Shown here: in pieces, positions 1-5,824 of the stretch
How positions within the stretch are numbered: the stretch's first letter is position 1
Layout of the letters: every line of letters starts with the position of its first letter
Assembly (NCBI GenBank): GCA_016194625.1
Contig: JACQBB010000113.1
Coordinates: forward strand, 1-9,212
Length of the DNA: 9,212 nt
Source of the DNA: Elusimicrobiota bacterium
Lineage (GTDB): Bacteria; Elusimicrobiota; Elusimicrobia; UBA1565; UBA9628
Reading direction: 5' to 3'
Made by a program: the position numbers and the translations under genes
Notes under the pieces: model-generated
The model's input: only the letters and a program-made list of their open reading frames with translations
Told to the model about the DNA's origin: nothing
The model's database searches: none

Positions 1-272
1 TCGTCGGCGTCCAGGAAGGTCAGCGCGGGCGCGCGCGCCGCGGCCACGCCCGCGTTGCGCGCGGCCGCCTCGCCGCGTCCGCCGGAGGAGACGACGCGGA
101 CGGGGAGTCCGGCGAGCCCGGCGACGCTGCCGTCCGCGGAGCCGTCGTCGACGACGACGACCTCGGCGTCGGGGACGCCGGCGGACAGCGCGCTGAGGAC
201 CGCGGGGCGGAGGTGCCGTCCGGCGTCGCGCGCCGGGACGATCACGGAGACCGAGGGGGCCGAGGGAGCCAC
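1..272 (-). CDS. Family 2 glycosyltransferase, N-terminal part (runs off window)
   Basis: This is the first 90 codons of a GT-A fold glycosyltransferase, which moves a sugar from a nucleotide-sugar donor, usually to cell-envelope glycans. The opening beta strand reads VSVIVPARDAG (residues 8-18), followed by VVVVDDGSADGS (38-49, DDGS at 42-45), RNAG (72-75) and FLDAD (86-90). The last is the DXD-type metal and nucleotide-sugar site, cut by the window edge. The start is GTG at 272, because no other start codon lies in frame before the upstream stop at 300-302. A TATGAT hexamer ends 6 nt before this GTG, while the bases in front are only GGGGGC, so the gene may also be read from a leaderless transcript. 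The six-cysteine gene ends 27 nt upstream on the same strand. Acceptor and donor cannot be told from this fragment. Confidence 0.9.
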   Translation of the reverse strand, partial: MAPSAPSVSVIVPARDAGRHLRPAVLSALSAGVPDAEVVVVDDGSADGSVAGLAGLPVRVVSSGGRGEAAARNAGVAAARAPALTFLDAD

Positions 273-278
273 GCCCCC

Positions 279-284
279 ATCATA
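279..284 (-). promoter_or_regulatory. Candidate -10 element, leaderless type, for the glycosyltransferase
   Basis: TATGAT on the minus strand matches five of six positions of TATAAT and lies 6 nt before the GTG start, which would put transcription initiation at the start codon itself. No convincing -35 is visible. It sits in a 27-nt gap, so cotranscription from the upstream gene is also possible. Confidence 0.4.
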
Positions 285-299
285 ACAATACGGGAGAGG

Positions 300-719
300 T
301 CAGTTCGGGGCGAACTCGGCTTCGAACTCGCACTTCGCGACGCAGCCGCAGTTCTCGGGGCCGCCGCCGTACAGCGGCTCGGCGCAGGCGGTCTCGGCGG
401 CGCCGTGCTCCTCGCGGTTCGTCAGCGAGGCGGAGACGGTCTCGGAGAAGTCGTAATGGCCCGAGCCGCAGCGGCCGGGGCAGTCGGCCTCGATGATGAA
501 GGGGTCGTTCGGCCCGATCAGGTCGTCGTTCTCCTCCAGGACCACGCCCTGGGGGGAGGTGACGGTGATGCGGACCTTGACGCCGCGGGCTCCGGGGAAG
601 CGCGACGCGAGCGTGCCGGCGGACTGAGCCTCGGCCTCGGCGTCGCGGCCGCGCTGGACCTTCTCCTCGTTCTTGCTCGGTCCGGTCTTGCGGCGCTTCT
701 TGCGGTAGAATCCGGGCAT
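300..719 (-). CDS. Hypothetical six-cysteine protein, 139 aa
   Basis: I do not recognise this protein. It starts at ATG 719 with an AGGAGG site about 3 nt upstream (minus strand, 722-728 region). The N-terminus (residues 1-35) is highly basic and charged (FYRKKRRKTGPSKN, then Glu/Arg/Gln-rich), with no signal peptide or membrane segment. The rest looks like a compact beta-rich domain: RGVKVRITVTSPQGVV, then ENDDLIGPNDPFIIEADCPG. It has six cysteines in two clusters, CPGRC with a nearby His, and a C-terminal set of C, C-G-C and C ending in CVAKCEFEAEF. The spacing suggests a metal-binding or disulfide-stabilised fold, but that is inference. It lies between the kinase gene (54 nt upstream) and the glycosyltransferase (27 nt downstream), all on the same strand. 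An in-frame start, clean SD and GC-ending codons support a real gene. Confidence 0.75.
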   Translation of the reverse strand: MPGFYRKKRRKTGPSKNEEKVQRGRDAEAEAQSAGTLASRFPGARGVKVRITVTSPQGVVLEENDDLIGPNDPFIIEADCPGRCGSGHYDFSETVSASLTNREEHGAAETACAEPLYGGGPENCGCVAKCEFEAEFAPN

Positions 720-733
720 CCGTCCTCCTGTCG

Positions 734-755
734 CCTCGGGCGGTCCGCCCTGAGG
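734..755 (-). other. GC-rich inverted repeat between kinase and six-cysteine genes
   Basis: CCTC-GGGCG and CGCCC-t-GAGG form an imperfect stem with a 3-nt loop and one bulged base in the 54-nt gap. On the transcribed strand no T-run follows, so it is not a standard terminator. It could attenuate readthrough or mark an RNA processing point. Confidence 0.3.
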
Positions 756-773
756 GGACGCCAGTCTAGCATT

Positions 774-1577
774 TCAGGAGGCGGCGGGCGCGGCCTTCAG
801 CGTCAGAGTCACGGTGGTGCCCTTGCCGATGCCCTCGCTGGCGATGGCGACGTCGCCGCCGTGCTTGTTCATGATCCAGCGCGCGACGTTGAGGCCGAGA
901 CCGGTGCCGCCGGACTCCGCGCGGCCGGTCGCGAAGGGCTCGAACAGGCGCTTGAGCGTCGCCGGCTCGATGCCGACGCCGCTGTCGGTCAGGTAGACCT
1001 TCACCGTGCCGTCCTCGGCGGCGGCCTTCAGCGACAGGCGGCCGCCGAACGGGAGCGCGTCCAGCGCGTTGATCAGCAGGATGGTCAGCACCTGGTGGAA
1101 GTGCCGCTCGCTGGCCATCACGCGCAGGCCCTCGGGCGCGTCGAGCGTCGTCTCGACGCCGCGCTCGTCGAAGCGGATCTTCAGCGGGTCGAGCGCCGCG
1201 GAGAGCGCGGGCGCCAGCGCCAGCGGCTTGAGGTCGAGCGGGGAGGGCTTGGCGAAGTCGAGGATGTCGGAAAGGATCTCGACGGCGCGGTCGGCCTCGC
1301 GCGAGACGCGCGCCAGGTACTCGCGCGGGTCGCCCCCGCGGTCCAGCACGCGCTGCGCGTGCTCGACGGTGAGGATGACGGTGTTCAGCGGCGTGCGCAC
1401 CTCGTGCACGACGCCCGACATCATCTGCCCGACGGTGGACAGGCGCTGCAGCCAGGCCAGGCGCTCCTCGTCGTGCACCGGCCGTTCGGGGTCCGGCCCG
1501 CGGCGGCCGAAGAAGGCCCAGCCCAGGCCCAGGCCCGCGGCGAGCGCGGCGAGTCCGACGAGGATGGTTGATTCCAT
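774..1577 (-). CDS. Sensor histidine kinase, short single-TM type, 267 aa
   Basis: This is a two-component kinase that autophosphorylates on His and passes phosphate to a response regulator. It has one hydrophobic N-terminal segment (residues 5-23) and a short linker with no large sensor domain. The HisKA H-box is SGVVHEVRTPLNTV, with the phospho-acceptor His at 58. The HATPase_c domain has an N-box around LLINALDALP (N170), a G1 box DSGVGI (198-203), an F-box FEPF (212-215) and a G2 box GGTGLGL (223-229). I chose ATG at 1577 because it starts directly before the membrane segment. An in-frame ATG at 1649 would add 24 polar residues and run inside the divergent regulator gene. No SD precedes 1577, but a TATAAA ends 6 nt before it. 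With almost nothing outside the membrane, it may sense membrane state or a partner protein. The head-to-head regulator is the natural partner by position, not by proof. Confidence 0.9.
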   Translation of the reverse strand: MESTILVGLAALAAGLGLGWAFFGRRGPDPERPVHDEERLAWLQRLSTVGQMMSGVVHEVRTPLNTVILTVEHAQRVLDRGGDPREYLARVSREADRAVEILSDILDFAKPSPLDLKPLALAPALSAALDPLKIRFDERGVETTLDAPEGLRVMASERHFHQVLTILLINALDALPFGGRLSLKAAAEDGTVKVYLTDSGVGIEPATLKRLFEPFATGRAESGGTGLGLNVARWIMNKHGGDVAIASEGIGKGTTVTLTLKAAPAAS

Positions 1578-1595
1578 CGCCCATTTATATAAAAT
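1568..1595 (+). promoter_or_regulatory. Candidate promoter of the response regulator, leaderless type
   Basis: TTGATT (1568-1573), a 16-bp spacer and TAAAAT (1590-1595) are followed by seven bases and the ATG at 1603. TAAAAT matches five of six consensus positions. No Shine-Dalgarno site lies between it and the ATG. The -35 overlaps the first codons of the kinase gene. Confidence 0.45.
1584..1593. promoter_or_regulatory. AT-rich palindrome shared by divergent kinase and regulator promoters
   Basis: TTTATATAAA is a perfect 10-bp palindrome inside the 25-bp gap between the two divergent start codons. It supplies -10-like hexamers in both directions, so transcription of one gene should compete with the other. 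It may also be a site for the regulator itself. Confidence 0.5.
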
Positions 1596-1613
1596 CCCGG
1601 GCATGGCGCCCAA
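1584..1613 (-). promoter_or_regulatory. Candidate kinase promoter, leaderless type
   Basis: On the minus strand, TTGGGC (1613-1608), an 18-bp spacer and TATAAA (1589-1584) are followed by six bases and the ATG at 1577. The -35 is weak, matching mainly TTG. The -35 lies inside the start of the regulator gene. Confidence 0.4.
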
Positions 1614-2310
1614 AGTCCTGTTGATCGAAGACGACGCGTCGTTCCGCAAGGCGGTGTCGGACGTGCTCTCGCTGGAGGGCTACGACGTCCGTCAGGCGCC
1701 CTCGGGCAAGGCCGGCATCCTCGCCGCGCAGAACGACCTCCCCGACCTGGTCCTGCTCGACCTGATCATGCCGGGAATGAAGGGGCTCGAGGTGTGCCAG
1801 TTCCTGAAGCAGGACGCCGCGACCGCCCGCGTGCCGATCATCATCCTGACCGGCAACGACAAGGACGGGCAGGACATCGCGTGCCTGGACATGGGCGCCG
1901 ACGAGTTCCTGACCAAGCCCGTCAAGAGCGAACGCCTCCTCGCCTACGTGCGCGCGCTGCTGCGCCGCACCGCCGGCGAGAACAAGGAGTCGCCGCCCGC
2001 GAAGGTCGAGGTCGGCGGGATGTGGCTGGACTACGCGCGCAAGATCGTCACGATCGGCAAGGTCGACCACCCGCATCTGACCCCGAAGGAGTTCGAGCTC
2101 CTTTATTACCTGGCCCGCCGCACGCCGAACCCGACCGACCGCGCGACCATCTACCGCGACGTGTGGGGCGTCGAGCCGCCGTCGGAGGGCGTGCTGAAGA
2201 CCGTCGAGGTCCACGTGCGCCGCATCCGCCTCAAGCTGGGGTGGAAGTCCGACCAGTGGCTGGTCAGCGTCTCGGGCCGCGGCTACGCGCTGATCCCTCC
2301 GAAGAAGTGA
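1603..2310 (+). CDS. OmpR/PhoB-family response regulator, 235 aa
   Basis: This is a DNA-binding transcription regulator activated by phosphorylation. The receiver domain (about 1-120) begins MAPKVLLIEDD, with acidic residues D10 and D11, phospho-acceptor D53 in LVLLDLIMPG, T83 in IILTGND and K105 in LTKPV. The C-terminal winged helix (about 135-232) shows LTPKEFELLYYLARR, the recognition-helix region KTVEVHVRRIRLKLG and the terminal hairpin SVSGRGYALIPP. The ATG at 1603 is preferred because it gives the canonical N-terminus exactly, and the longer frame upstream is the antisense of the kinase gene. The kinase is divergent across 25 bp. The TGA stop overlaps the GTG of the next gene, which implies translational coupling. 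The target genes are unknown; autoregulation of the shared intergenic palindrome is possible. Confidence 0.93.
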   Translation: MAPKVLLIEDDASFRKAVSDVLSLEGYDVRQAPSGKAGILAAQNDLPDLVLLDLIMPGMKGLEVCQFLKQDAATARVPIIILTGNDKDGQDIACLDMGADEFLTKPVKSERLLAYVRALLRRTAGENKESPPAKVEVGGMWLDYARKIVTIGKVDHPHLTPKEFELLYYLARRTPNPTDRATIYRDVWGVEPPSEGVLKTVEVHVRRIRLKLGWKSDQWLVSVSGRGYALIPPKK

Positions 2311-3125
2311 GCGGCGGCCGGCCGCCGCACGCGGTCCTGGTCCGCGACCCCGAGCGCTTCTCTCCGCCCGCCGTCGCCGCCGTGCTGGGCCGCAGGGCCG
2401 GCGCTCCCGCGCTCGACTTCGCCGCCTCCGCGCGCCGCGCGTGGGGTCTCGTCGCCGAGTCCCTTCCCGCCGCGGACGCCGACTCCCTGGCCGCGGACCT
2501 GACCGCCGCCGGCCAGCCCGCGCTCGCCGCGCCGTCCAGCCTGCTCGAGGACCCGCCGCCGCCGACGGCCGTCGGCAAGTGCGAGCTGGCCGGCGACGGC
2601 TTCGACCTGGTGTCCGGGCGCGCGAACGCCGCTCCGGAGCGGCTGTCGTGGACGAAGCTGGCCGCGCTGTGCGCGGGAGCCGTCGAGGAGAGGACCGCGG
2701 CGACGGTGACCGAGGGCGGCGGCCCGCGCGAGGCGGCGGAGCGCGCCGTGCGGCTGGGTCTGACGATGGCGACCGGCCTGCCGCTGATGAAGGGGAAGAC
2801 CGAGACCAAGCGCGTCGTGGAGCGCAGGGAGCGCGCGCTCGTCCTCGACCTGCTGTTCCTCGAGCCCGCGCGCCGGCTGCGCGTGGACGCGCGCTCCTTC
2901 GACTTCTCCGTGCTCGGCCCGAAGATGACCTACGCCGCCGAGCCGAACTTCCTCGCGCTGCTCGAGGAGCTGTGCTCCCGCGCCCCGCGCGCCCTGCGCG
3001 GCAAGGGGACCCGCGCCCTGCTGGCCCGGCGTCCCGCGGCCGAGTCCCTGTACGAGTCGTACGACGACCTGTCCCGCGAGGAGCGCTGGCTCCTCACGCT
3101 GTCCGCGCTGCGCGCCGCGCCCTGA
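2307..3125 (+). CDS. Uncharacterised 272-aa protein translationally coupled to the regulator
   Basis: Function not recognised. The start is GTG at 2307, which overlaps the regulator stop as GTGA, and no SD is obvious. Residues 8-85 (HAVLVRDPERFSPPAVAAVLGR, then LVAESLPAADADSLAADLTAAG) have the rhythm of a small alpha/beta domain like the ribosomal L7/L12 C-terminal or ACT-like folds. That comparison is weak and from memory. A proline break EDPPPPTAV (81-89) leads to a second part: a helical, charged segment around KGKTETKRVVERRERALVLDL, a strand-rich RRLRVDARSFDFSVLG (189-204), and a C-terminal helix ending with YDDLSREERWLLTLSAL. There is no signal peptide or membrane segment, so it is probably cytosolic. 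Coupling suggests it is made in fixed ratio with the regulator and may act as a partner or modulator. Confidence 0.8.
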   Translation: MSGGRPPHAVLVRDPERFSPPAVAAVLGRRAGAPALDFAASARRAWGLVAESLPAADADSLAADLTAAGQPALAAPSSLLEDPPPPTAVGKCELAGDGFDLVSGRANAAPERLSWTKLAALCAGAVEERTAATVTEGGGPREAAERAVRLGLTMATGLPLMKGKTETKRVVERRERALVLDLLFLEPARRLRVDARSFDFSVLGPKMTYAAEPNFLALLEELCSRAPRALRGKGTRALLARRPAAESLYESYDDLSREERWLLTLSALRAAP

Positions 3126-3144
3126 CGCGCGCCTCCCGTCGGCA

Positions 3145-3159
3145 TCTTCGTTGCGAAGA
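3145..3159 (+). other. Small hairpin upstream of the stress-protein gene
   Basis: TCTTCG-ttg-CGAAGA makes a 6-bp stem with a 3-nt loop in the 56-nt gap before the universal stress protein. No T-run follows at once, so it is a poor terminator. It may be a leader hairpin ahead of the AGGAGG site at 3172-3177. Confidence 0.25.
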
Positions 3160-3181
3160 ATTGTAAAGCCCAGGAGGCGTC

Positions 3182-3913
3182 ATGCTGCGATTCCCGCCGC
3201 GCCGGATACTCGCCGCCGTGGACCCGTCCGAGGTCTCCATCCACGCCGCGTTCGCGGCGCCGCCGTTCGACGACGACGCGCGGCGGCGCGAGATGCTGGG
3301 AGCGCTCGGGAAGCGCCTCGGCGCGGACGCGCGCCTGCGCGTGGTCCGCGGCGACCCCGTGCGCACCCTCCGGCGCCTGGCGGCCGACCGCAAGTACGAC
3401 CTGCTCGTGATGGGCACGCACCGCCGCGCGGGCCTCGCGCGCGTCCTGCTCGGCTCGGTGGCCGAGGCCGTCGTGGTCGACTCGCCGTGCCCGGTGCTCG
3501 TCGTGCCGACGGGTCTGCGCTCGCTCAAGCGCGTGCTGGCGCCGATCAACGAGGAGGCCTACGCCCGGCGCGGCCTGCTCGCCGCGGGGCTGATCGCGCG
3601 CGCGCACAAGGCGAAGCTGACCGTCCTGCACGTGGTGACCGACCCGATCTTCGGGATGAGCCCGCAGCGGCTCCTGCGCAAGCGCATCGCCGAGCTCCCC
3701 GACGCGGTGCGCCGCGAGGTGCGGCCGGAGGGGGAGGTCGGCGAGTTCGACGTCGTGCGCGACATCCTGCGCGCGTCGCGCGGCGCCGACCTGATCGTGC
3801 TGGCGGCCCATCGCAAGTCCCTGCTCGGCGACTTCGTGCTGGGGACCACCGTCGAGCGCGTGCTGCGGCACTCGCGCGTGCCCGTGCTGGCGGTCCCGTC
3901 CGGCCGGAGCTGA
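3182..3913 (+). CDS. Tandem universal stress protein (UspA family), 243 aa
   Basis: This is a cytosolic stress-resistance protein built of two Usp domains. ATG 3182 has AGGAGG at 3172-3177, four bases upstream. Domain 1 (about 7-110) opens with RILAAVDPSE and ends VMGTHRRAGLARVLLGSVAEAVV and CPVLVVP. Domain 2 (about 116-240) opens with KRVLAPINEEA, contains KLTVLHVV and ends with LGTTVERVLRHSRVPVLAVP. The classic ATP-binding pattern G-x2-G-x9-G(S/T) is only partly kept. Domain 1 has GTHR in place of GxxG but retains the later GS, and domain 2 starts AAHRKSLLGDF and lacks the first Gly. Domain 1 is also about 30-40 residues shorter than usual, with the first helix and second strand missing between the opening AVDPSE and the helix REMLGALGKRLG. 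Nucleotide binding is therefore doubtful. The stop lies one base from the convergent permease stop. Confidence 0.9.
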   Translation: MLRFPPRRILAAVDPSEVSIHAAFAAPPFDDDARRREMLGALGKRLGADARLRVVRGDPVRTLRRLAADRKYDLLVMGTHRRAGLARVLLGSVAEAVVVDSPCPVLVVPTGLRSLKRVLAPINEEAYARRGLLAAGLIARAHKAKLTVLHVVTDPIFGMSPQRLLRKRIAELPDAVRREVRPEGEVGEFDVVRDILRASRGADLIVLAAHRKSLLGDFVLGTTVERVLRHSRVPVLAVPSGRS

Positions 3914-3914
3914 C

Positions 3915-5201
3915 CTACCAGGACGCGTGCTCGGCCGCGAGCAGGACCGCGGAGAGCGCGGCGACGGCGACGCGCGCCGGCGGCAGCTCGCGGCGGCGTC
4001 CGGCGAGCGCGTACAGCGCCGCGTGCGACACGAAGCCCCACAGCAGCCCCTGCGTGATCGAGAAGGTGAGCGGTATCAGCGCGACGGTCAGGAACGCGGG
4101 CAGCGCGTCCTCCAGGCGCTCGAAGCTCACGCGCGCGACGCTGCGGAACATCAGCGCGCCGACGATCACCAGCACCGGGGCCGTCGCGTAGGCGGGCACC
4201 GCCGAGGCCAGCGGTCCCAGGAAGAAGCACGGCAGGAAGCACAGCGCCGTGAACACCGAGGTCAGCCCGGTGCGCCCGCCCATCTCGATGCCGGAGACGC
4301 TCTCGATGTAGGCGGTGCCCGAGGAGGTCCCGACCAGGCCCGCGCCGAGCGTCGCGAAGGCGTCCACGAGCAGGCCTTCCTTGAGACGGCGGGGACGGCC
4401 GCGCTCGTCCACGAGCCCCGTCGCGTGCGCGACGCCGACGAAGGTCGAGATCGAGTCGAACAGGTCGGTGAACAGGATCGCGGCGACCGTGCCCCACAGG
4501 CCCGGAGCGAGCGCGCCTCGCCAGTCGAGCTTGAGGAGCACGCTGCCGAAGTCGGGCGGCGAGACCAGGGACTTGGGCGCCTCGAGCAGGCCCGCGCCCC
4601 ACGCCGCGGCGGTGACGCCGAAGATGCCGGCCAGGAACGCGAACGGGCTGCGCCGGCGCATCAGCCACACGGTGAGCAGTCCGCCGAGGAGGCTCAGGCC
4701 GACCTTCCGGTCGAGCGTCCCCAGGCGCACGAAGGTGGCCGCGTCGGCGACGATGAAGCCCGCGTTCTTGAGCCCGATGAAGGCGAGGAACAGCCCGATG
4801 CCCGCGGCGGAGGCCGCGCGCAGGTCCTCGGGGATCGCCTCGGCGACCTTGGCGCGCAGCGGCGTGGCCGACACCAGCACGAACAGGACTCCCGCCCAGA
4901 ACACCGCGCCGAGCGCCGTCGGCCACGGCACCCCGCGCCCGAGCACGACCGAGTAGGCGAAGAAGGCGTTGATGCCCATGCCCGGCGCGACCGCGAACGG
5001 CAGGTCGGCGTACAGGCCCATCAGCAGGGTCATCGAGAACGACAGCAGGACCGTCGCGGTCATCACTCCCGCGAACGGCATCCCCGTGCCCGACCCGGCG
5101 AGGACCGCCGGGTTGACCACCACGATGTAGGCCATCGTGAAGAAGGTCGTCGCGCCCGCGAGGGCCTCGACGCGCCAGGACGGCGCCGGGGTCTCGCTCA
5201 C
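3915..5201 (-). CDS. NCS2-family purine permease (AzgA/PbuG/GhxP-like), 428 aa
   Basis: This inner-membrane nucleobase:cation symporter probably imports adenine, guanine or hypoxanthine. It has the family signatures in order: LAGATTFFTMAYIVVVNP (14-31), LYADLPFAVAPGMGINAFFAY (63-83), AGIGLFLAFIGLKNAG (133-148), TDLFDSISTFVGVAHATGL (245-263), GTSSGTAYIESVSGIEMGGR (291-310), TGLTSVFTAL (311-320) and PLTFSITQGLLWGF (377-390). Hydrophobic segments run along the full length, as expected for a 12-14 segment transporter, and 428 residues is normal. The start is GTG 5201, overlapping the stop of the upstream receiver gene as GTGA. The region before it is C-rich with no SD, so translation likely depends on coupling. 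The match to the AzgA branch (the DLFD and GTS-x5-ES motifs) rather than the UraA/UapA branch is clear. The exact base transported is not decidable here. Confidence 0.93.
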   Translation of the reverse strand: MSETPAPSWRVEALAGATTFFTMAYIVVVNPAVLAGSGTGMPFAGVMTATVLLSFSMTLLMGLYADLPFAVAPGMGINAFFAYSVVLGRGVPWPTALGAVFWAGVLFVLVSATPLRAKVAEAIPEDLRAASAAGIGLFLAFIGLKNAGFIVADAATFVRLGTLDRKVGLSLLGGLLTVWLMRRRSPFAFLAGIFGVTAAAWGAGLLEAPKSLVSPPDFGSVLLKLDWRGALAPGLWGTVAAILFTDLFDSISTFVGVAHATGLVDERGRPRRLKEGLLVDAFATLGAGLVGTSSGTAYIESVSGIEMGGRTGLTSVFTALCFLPCFFLGPLASAVPAYATAPVLVIVGALMFRSVARVSFERLEDALPAFLTVALIPLTFSITQGLLWGFVSHAALYALAGRRRELPPARVAVAALSAVLLAAEHASW

Positions 5202-5562
5202 GCGGCGGGGGGAGCGCGGCGATGACGGCCACGACGGCGTCGAGGTCGAGCGGCTTGCGGAAGAAGCCGGCGGCGCCGAGGAGGCGCGCGTCCGGCTCGA
5301 CGTCCTCGGCGTTCTGGCCGCTCATCAGGTGGATCGGCGCGCGCGTCAGCCGGAGCATCGTCGTCAGCGCCTGCAGGCCGGTCTTGCCGGGCAGGATGGT
5401 GTCGAGCAGGACCAGGTCGAAGGCGCCGCAGGCCAGGGCCTTCTCTCCTTCCTCGGCGGATTCCGCGCGGGTGACGATCGCGCCGTGCCCCGTCAGGTAG
5501 CGGCCGAGCACCTCCGCGGAATCGCGGTCGTCTTCCACGAGCAGGACTCTGGCGCCGTTCAC
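5198..5562 (-). CDS. Stand-alone receiver-domain response regulator, frameshifted near its C-terminus
   Basis: This is a CheY-like single receiver. From GTG 5562 it reads MNGARVLLVEDDRDSAEVLG, with D11 and D12, phospho-acceptor D54 in DLVLLDTILPGKTG, S81 in the Thr/Ser position (HLMSGQN) and K103 in FFRKPLD, then DAVVAVIAALPP. All catalytic residues are present. In this frame there is no stop: reading continues out of frame through the permease gene to about 3559. One extra C in the C6 run at 5207-5212 would give an end at ALPPAA with TGA at 5198-5200, for 121 residues in total. That length is typical, and it makes the same GTGA overlap with the permease seen at two other junctions here. The likely explanation is an indel in a homopolymer, either an assembly error or a real mutation. 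Programmed frameshifting is less likely. Start: TATACT lies six bases before GTG, with no SD. Confidence 0.8.
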
Positions 5563-5568
5563 GGCGAT

Positions 5569-5598
5569 AGTATAGACTGTGCCGCCGAGGAGGCGCAA
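5569..5598 (-). promoter_or_regulatory. Candidate promoter of the receiver-permease operon, leaderless type
   Basis: On the minus strand, TTGCGC (5598-5593), an 18-bp spacer and TATACT (5574-5569) are followed by six bases and the GTG start at 5562. TATACT matches five of six positions; the -35 matches only TTG. The -35 lies inside the divergent DUF167 gene. Confidence 0.45.
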
Positions 5599-5824
5599 TC
5601 TGCTCATCCGCGTGAAAGTCCATCCCGACGCCCGCGAGGACCGTCTCGAGGTCCGCGGCCCGTCCGCGTACGAGGCCTGGGTCCGCGCCCCCGCCGAGCG
5701 CGGGCTGGCCAACGCCGCCGTGCTCGCCCTGCTCGGGCGCGAGCTCGGCTGCCCCGCGAAGGCCCTGCGCGTGATCAAGGGCGCGACCTCCCCGTCCAAG
5801 ATCGTCCAGAGACTCGGCTCGTGA
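5579..5824 (+). CDS. DUF167 / YggU (UPF0235) family protein, up to 81 aa
   Basis: This is a small conserved protein of unsettled biochemical role. The family core is plain: LLIRVKVHPDAREDRLEV, then AYEAWVRAPAERGLANAAVL, where the A-P-x-x-x-G-x-A-N block is diagnostic, then LGREL, RVIKGATSPSKIVQRL. Length is close to normal for the family (about 75-100). Two starts compete. GTG 5579 has a TAGTAT hexamer five bases upstream and no SD. A perfect AGGAGG at 5588-5593 lies inside that reading and sits 6 nt before an in-frame CTG at 5600, which would give LLIRVKVHPDA, the usual family N-terminus, in a 74-residue protein. I keep GTG because CTG starts are rare, but the CTG case is serious. The stop overlaps the next gene as GTGA. 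The receiver gene is divergent, with 16 bp between starts. Confidence 0.88.
   Translation: MPPRRRNLLIRVKVHPDAREDRLEVRGPSAYEAWVRAPAERGLANAAVLALLGRELGCPAKALRVIKGATSPSKIVQRLGS
5588..5593 (+). promoter_or_regulatory. Perfect Shine-Dalgarno inside the annotated DUF167 start
   Basis: AGGAGG lies 6 nt before an in-frame CTG at 5600-5602 and 9 nt after the GTG at 5579. As codons it is just Arg-Arg, so it may be chance. If real, it moves the start to a CTG codon. Confidence 0.35.

Noticed and set aside
734..755. Inverted repeat read as a rho-independent terminator
   Set aside because: It has no T-run on the transcribed strand and an imperfect stem, so I list it only as an inverted repeat.
213..1571. 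A long plus-strand open frame (452 codons) over the six-cysteine and kinase genes
   Set aside because: It is the antisense of two well-supported minus-strand genes and encodes Arg/Gly/Ala-rich sequence without domains, a usual artefact of very high GC.
1006..1602. An N-terminal extension of the response regulator in the same frame
   Set aside because: It is antisense of the kinase, Ser/Arg-rich without a domain, and the receiver fold begins exactly at ATG 1603.
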